From JAUSNA01 sp964511965 (lineage in GTDB: Bacteria; Patescibacteriota; Microgenomatia; Levybacterales; GWA1-39-11): a DNA stretch of 50,811 nucleotides. The notes beneath the pieces were generated by a model. That model was not told the origin of the DNA, searched no databases, and saw nothing but the letters and a program-made list of their open reading frames with translations. Shown in pieces: positions 48,758-50,811 of the stretch (its first letter is position 1; the number at the start of each line of letters is the position of its first letter). Location: NCBI GenBank assembly GCA_964511965.1, contig CAZEGF010000020.1, forward strand, positions 1 through 50,811, in the 5' to 3' direction. The position numbers and the translations under genes were made by a program.

Positions 48758-50425
48758 GTGCCGCTCACAAAAAAGAAAACAAAATTTATTTTCGTGTCCG
48801 GAGGTGTTATCTCTGGTATTGGTAAAGGTCTCACCGCATCATCTATATCTTTTCTTCTCAAGTCAGCCGGTTACAAAATTGCTCCTATTAAATTTGAAAA
48901 CTACTTAAATTTAGACGCCGGAACAATAAATCCGATAGAACATGGTGATCCATTTCTTTGTGAAGATGGAACAGAAGCAGATATGGATATCGGTTCATAT
49001 GAAAAATTTCTCAATGAAGACATGGGTAAAAACAATTTTGTTACCATGGGGAGAATTTACCAAACAGTAATTGATCGGGAAAGAAGGTTTGAATATAACG
49101 GTGAAGATGTCGAAGCAATTCCCCATATTACTGATGAAATAATTAGTCGCATTCAAAACGTAGCAAAAGCAAGCGATGCAGATATAGTAGTAATAGAGCT
49201 TGGAGGTACAGCCGGGGAATATCAAAATATTTTTTATTACGAAGCTTCCCGGATCATGACTCTTAAAAATCCTGGCGATGTTATCCATGTTCATGTCAGT
49301 TATGTCCCAACTCCACAGCATTTAGGAGAACCAAAGACCAAACCTACCCAGCTTTCGGTAAGAACACTAAATTCAATGGGGATTCAACCGGATTTTATTA
49401 TTGCCCGTTCAACAAGGTATCTTGATCAAAGAAGACGGGACCGATTTGCTCTCTTTTGCAATATGCATCCTGAGGATATTATTTCAAATCCGGATTTGGA
49501 TACCGTGTATGAAATACCACTCATATTACACAAACAAGGTCTTGAGAAAAGGATTTTTCTTAAATTAGGTCTTCCCTACAAAAAACCGGTTATGGGTAAA
49601 TGGGAGAAAATGGTCGAAAAAATAAAAGCTCCCAAGAAAAAAACCATAGAAATTGCAATTGTCGGTAAATATTTCGGAACAGGTGAATACCAGCTGCGCG
49701 ATTCATACGCTGCTCTTTTAGATGCAATAGAACATGCCTCCTGGGGAGTTGATGTTGATGTTGTAACCCGTTGGGTTAATGCAGAAAAAGTTGAGAAAGA
49801 TGGCCCTGAAAATACAATTGGTGCTCCTGCAGGCATAATAGTACCAATTGGTTGGGGAGAGAGAGGATCTGAAGGAATGATAAAAGCTGCCGAATATGCA
49901 TTAGATAAAAAAATTCCATACTTAGGACTTTGTTATGGAATGCAGCTTGCTGTCGTTGGGTTTGCTAGACATATATTAGGTTGGAAGGATGCAAATACGA
50001 CGGAAAACGACCCAAAATCAAAGCATCCGGTGATTCACATGATTGAAAATCAAAAGGAGCTTATGGCTAGACGTGCTTATGGGGGGACGATGAGACTTGG
50101 GAGTTGGGACGCAGTTGTTAAAAAGCGAAAGCCGGCATACGAGATCTATAAAAATGCAGGACTTATGAAAAATATTAAAACAGGTCTTACTTCAGAAAGA
50201 CACCGTCATCGTTATGAGTTTAATAATGAATTTGCACCAGCTATTGAAAAAGCAGGGCTCGTTATATCTGCAAGGTCGGTTGTCGAGAATTTGGTTGAAA
50301 TTATTGAACTTCCGAAAAGTGCTCACCCATTCTTTATGGGAACCCAAGGGCACCCGGAATACAAAAGTAGACCAATGAGCCCACACCCACTTTTTATCGA
50401 ATTCCTCAAATCTGCAAGTAAATAG
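48758..50425 (+). CDS. pyrG: CTP synthase
   Basis: A 555-residue enzyme making CTP from UTP, ATP and glutamine. The synthase domain has SGGVISGIGKGLTASS (P-loop) and TEADMDIGSYEKF, but the usual KxDPYxNxDPGTMSP-like block reads KFENYLNLDAGTINP, so the N-terminal domain is divergent. The glutaminase domain is intact: Cys392 in GLCYGMQ, and the His/Glu pair in TQGHPEYKSRP. Start GTG at 48758 follows from the promoter position and the MPLTKKKTK opening. Confidence 0.95.
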   Translation: MPLTKKKTKFIFVSGGVISGIGKGLTASSISFLLKSAGYKIAPIKFENYLNLDAGTINPIEHGDPFLCEDGTEADMDIGSYEKFLNEDMGKNNFVTMGRIYQTVIDRERRFEYNGEDVEAIPHITDEIISRIQNVAKASDADIVVIELGGTAGEYQNIFYYEASRIMTLKNPGDVIHVHVSYVPTPQHLGEPKTKPTQLSVRTLNSMGIQPDFIIARSTRYLDQRRRDRFALFCNMHPEDIISNPDLDTVYEIPLILHKQGLEKRIFLKLGLPYKKPVMGKWEKMVEKIKAPKKKTIEIAIVGKYFGTGEYQLRDSYAALLDAIEHASWGVDVDVVTRWVNAEKVEKDGPENTIGAPAGIIVPIGWGERGSEGMIKAAEYALDKKIPYLGLCYGMQLAVVGFARHILGWKDANTTENDPKSKHPVIHMIENQKELMARRAYGGTMRLGSWDAVVKKRKPAYEIYKNAGLMKNIKTGLTSERHRHRYEFNNEFAPAIEKAGLVISARSVVENLVEIIELPKSAHPFFMGTQGHPEYKSRPMSPHPLFIEFLKSASK

Positions 50426-50435
50426 ATCTTAAATC

Positions 50436-50464
50436 TTGTTCTTTGAGCCTCATTTGTGTATAAT
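50436..50464 (+). promoter_or_regulatory. Promoter of rplS
   Basis: TTGTTC (50436-50441), 17-nt spacer, TATAAT (50459-50464); 9 nt before the ATG. Confidence 0.6.
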
Positions 50465-50473
50465 ACTACGATT

Positions 50474-50811
50474 ATGGAAAAAAAGCAGACAGATGCTGTT
50501 GAAACACAATTAGATCTTCGGGCCGGAATGGCTGTTAAGGTCTTTCAAAAATTCGTTGAAGGAAAAAAAGAAAGAATCGTTGCATTCCAGGGTAAGATTG
50601 TAAAATCTAGAGGTGCCGGGGATAACAAAATGGTAACCGTAAGACAATTTATTGACGGGGTAGATGTTGACCGGATTTTTCCATTAAATGCTCCTTCTAT
50701 CGTAAAACTTGAAAATATTGAGATCAAAAAGAAGAAAACTCGAAAGAAAGCAGTTAGAAAAGTAACAAAAGTTAGTAAAAAGACTCTTGGTATCAAAGCT
50801 CAGAAGGGTAA
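50474..50811 (+). CDS. rplS: Ribosomal protein L19 (3' partial)
   Basis: 112 codons are visible and no stop is reached before the window ends. After a short acidic N-terminus come LRAGMAVKVFQKFVEGKKER, IVAFQGKIVKSRG, TVRQFIDGVDVDRIFPL and APSIVKLENIEI, the core of L19, followed by a strongly basic Lys/Arg tail. L19 sits at the 30S-50S interface. It has its own promoter 48 nt after the pyrG stop. Confidence 0.92.
   Translation, partial: MEKKQTDAVETQLDLRAGMAVKVFQKFVEGKKERIVAFQGKIVKSRGAGDNKMVTVRQFIDGVDVDRIFPLNAPSIVKLENIEIKKKKTRKKAVRKVTKVSKKTLGIKAQKG

Noticed and set aside
1..50811. UGA-recoded genetic code (Gracilibacteria/Absconditabacteria)
   Set aside because: TGA acts as a stop in several tightly overlapping genes (ATGA junctions at 2139, 7183, 24033), and the proteins end where families end.
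1..50811. Insertion sequences, prophage or toxin-antitoxin genes
   Set aside because: No transposase, integrase, phage structural or toxin-like protein was recognised.

Overview
The window is AT-rich, very gene-dense DNA that looks like a Patescibacteria/CPR genome, probably of the Microgenomates group. This is an inference from several things: long runs of GT39-like and YfhO membrane proteins, DPM-type GT2 enzymes, a divergent PyrG, a MurT/GatD pair, short intergenic gaps, many overlapping gene ends and short palindromic repeats. TGA is used as a normal stop (for example at 2140-2142), so the recoded UGA-glycine lineages are unlikely. No stretch longer than about 300 bases lacks a gene.

Bases 1-25226 form a cell-surface glycan locus. 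It has GT2 glycosyltransferases (four resembling dolichol/undecaprenyl-phosphate sugar synthases), six GT-C/GT39-like membrane glycosyltransferases (one fused to a GT2 domain), a YfhO-family protein, an O-antigen ligase-like protein, and nucleotide-sugar enzymes (NDP-sugar 6-dehydrogenase, PseB-like dehydratase, RmlD-like reductase, two epimerases, a C-methyltransferase-like enzyme). Together they suggest sugars made as NDP-sugars, loaded onto a polyprenol carrier and transferred outside the membrane. Genes alternate in strand, and neighbouring ends often overlap.

Bases 25210-32157 hold an Ig-like membrane-anchored protein and a complete F-type ATP synthase operon (atpB-E-F-H-A-G-D-C, minus strand) with a good promoter and an unusually short delta subunit. 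Bases 32176-39873 (minus strand) hold dnaE, a soluble GGDEF protein, gatB, gatA, gatC and a TrpR/YerC-like regulator with palindromic sites on both sides. Bases 40003-46676 hold a hypothetical protein with a possible small leader ORF, then gatD/murT (lipid II amidation), htpX, lemA and polX on the minus strand. The right end (46711-50811) has tRNA-Asp, a LysM protein, tRNA-Gly, two paralogous two-TM proteins, pyrG and the start of rplS.

Three themes stand out. First, promoter-proximal genes repeatedly have a -10 box ending about 6 nt before the start codon, which predicts leaderless mRNAs; internal ATP-synthase genes and lysM carry Shine-Dalgarno sequences instead. Second, the two tRNA genes are surrounded by partial tRNA copies and a family of nested palindromes (GGTAAG - small hairpin - CTTGCC), and the tRNA-Asp leader contains a perfect 14-bp hairpin that would trap the tRNA 5' acceptor strand. 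Third, low-complexity repeats and a palindromic 19-mer lie in frame inside gatD and gatA. All functions are read from motifs by eye; no database search was possible.
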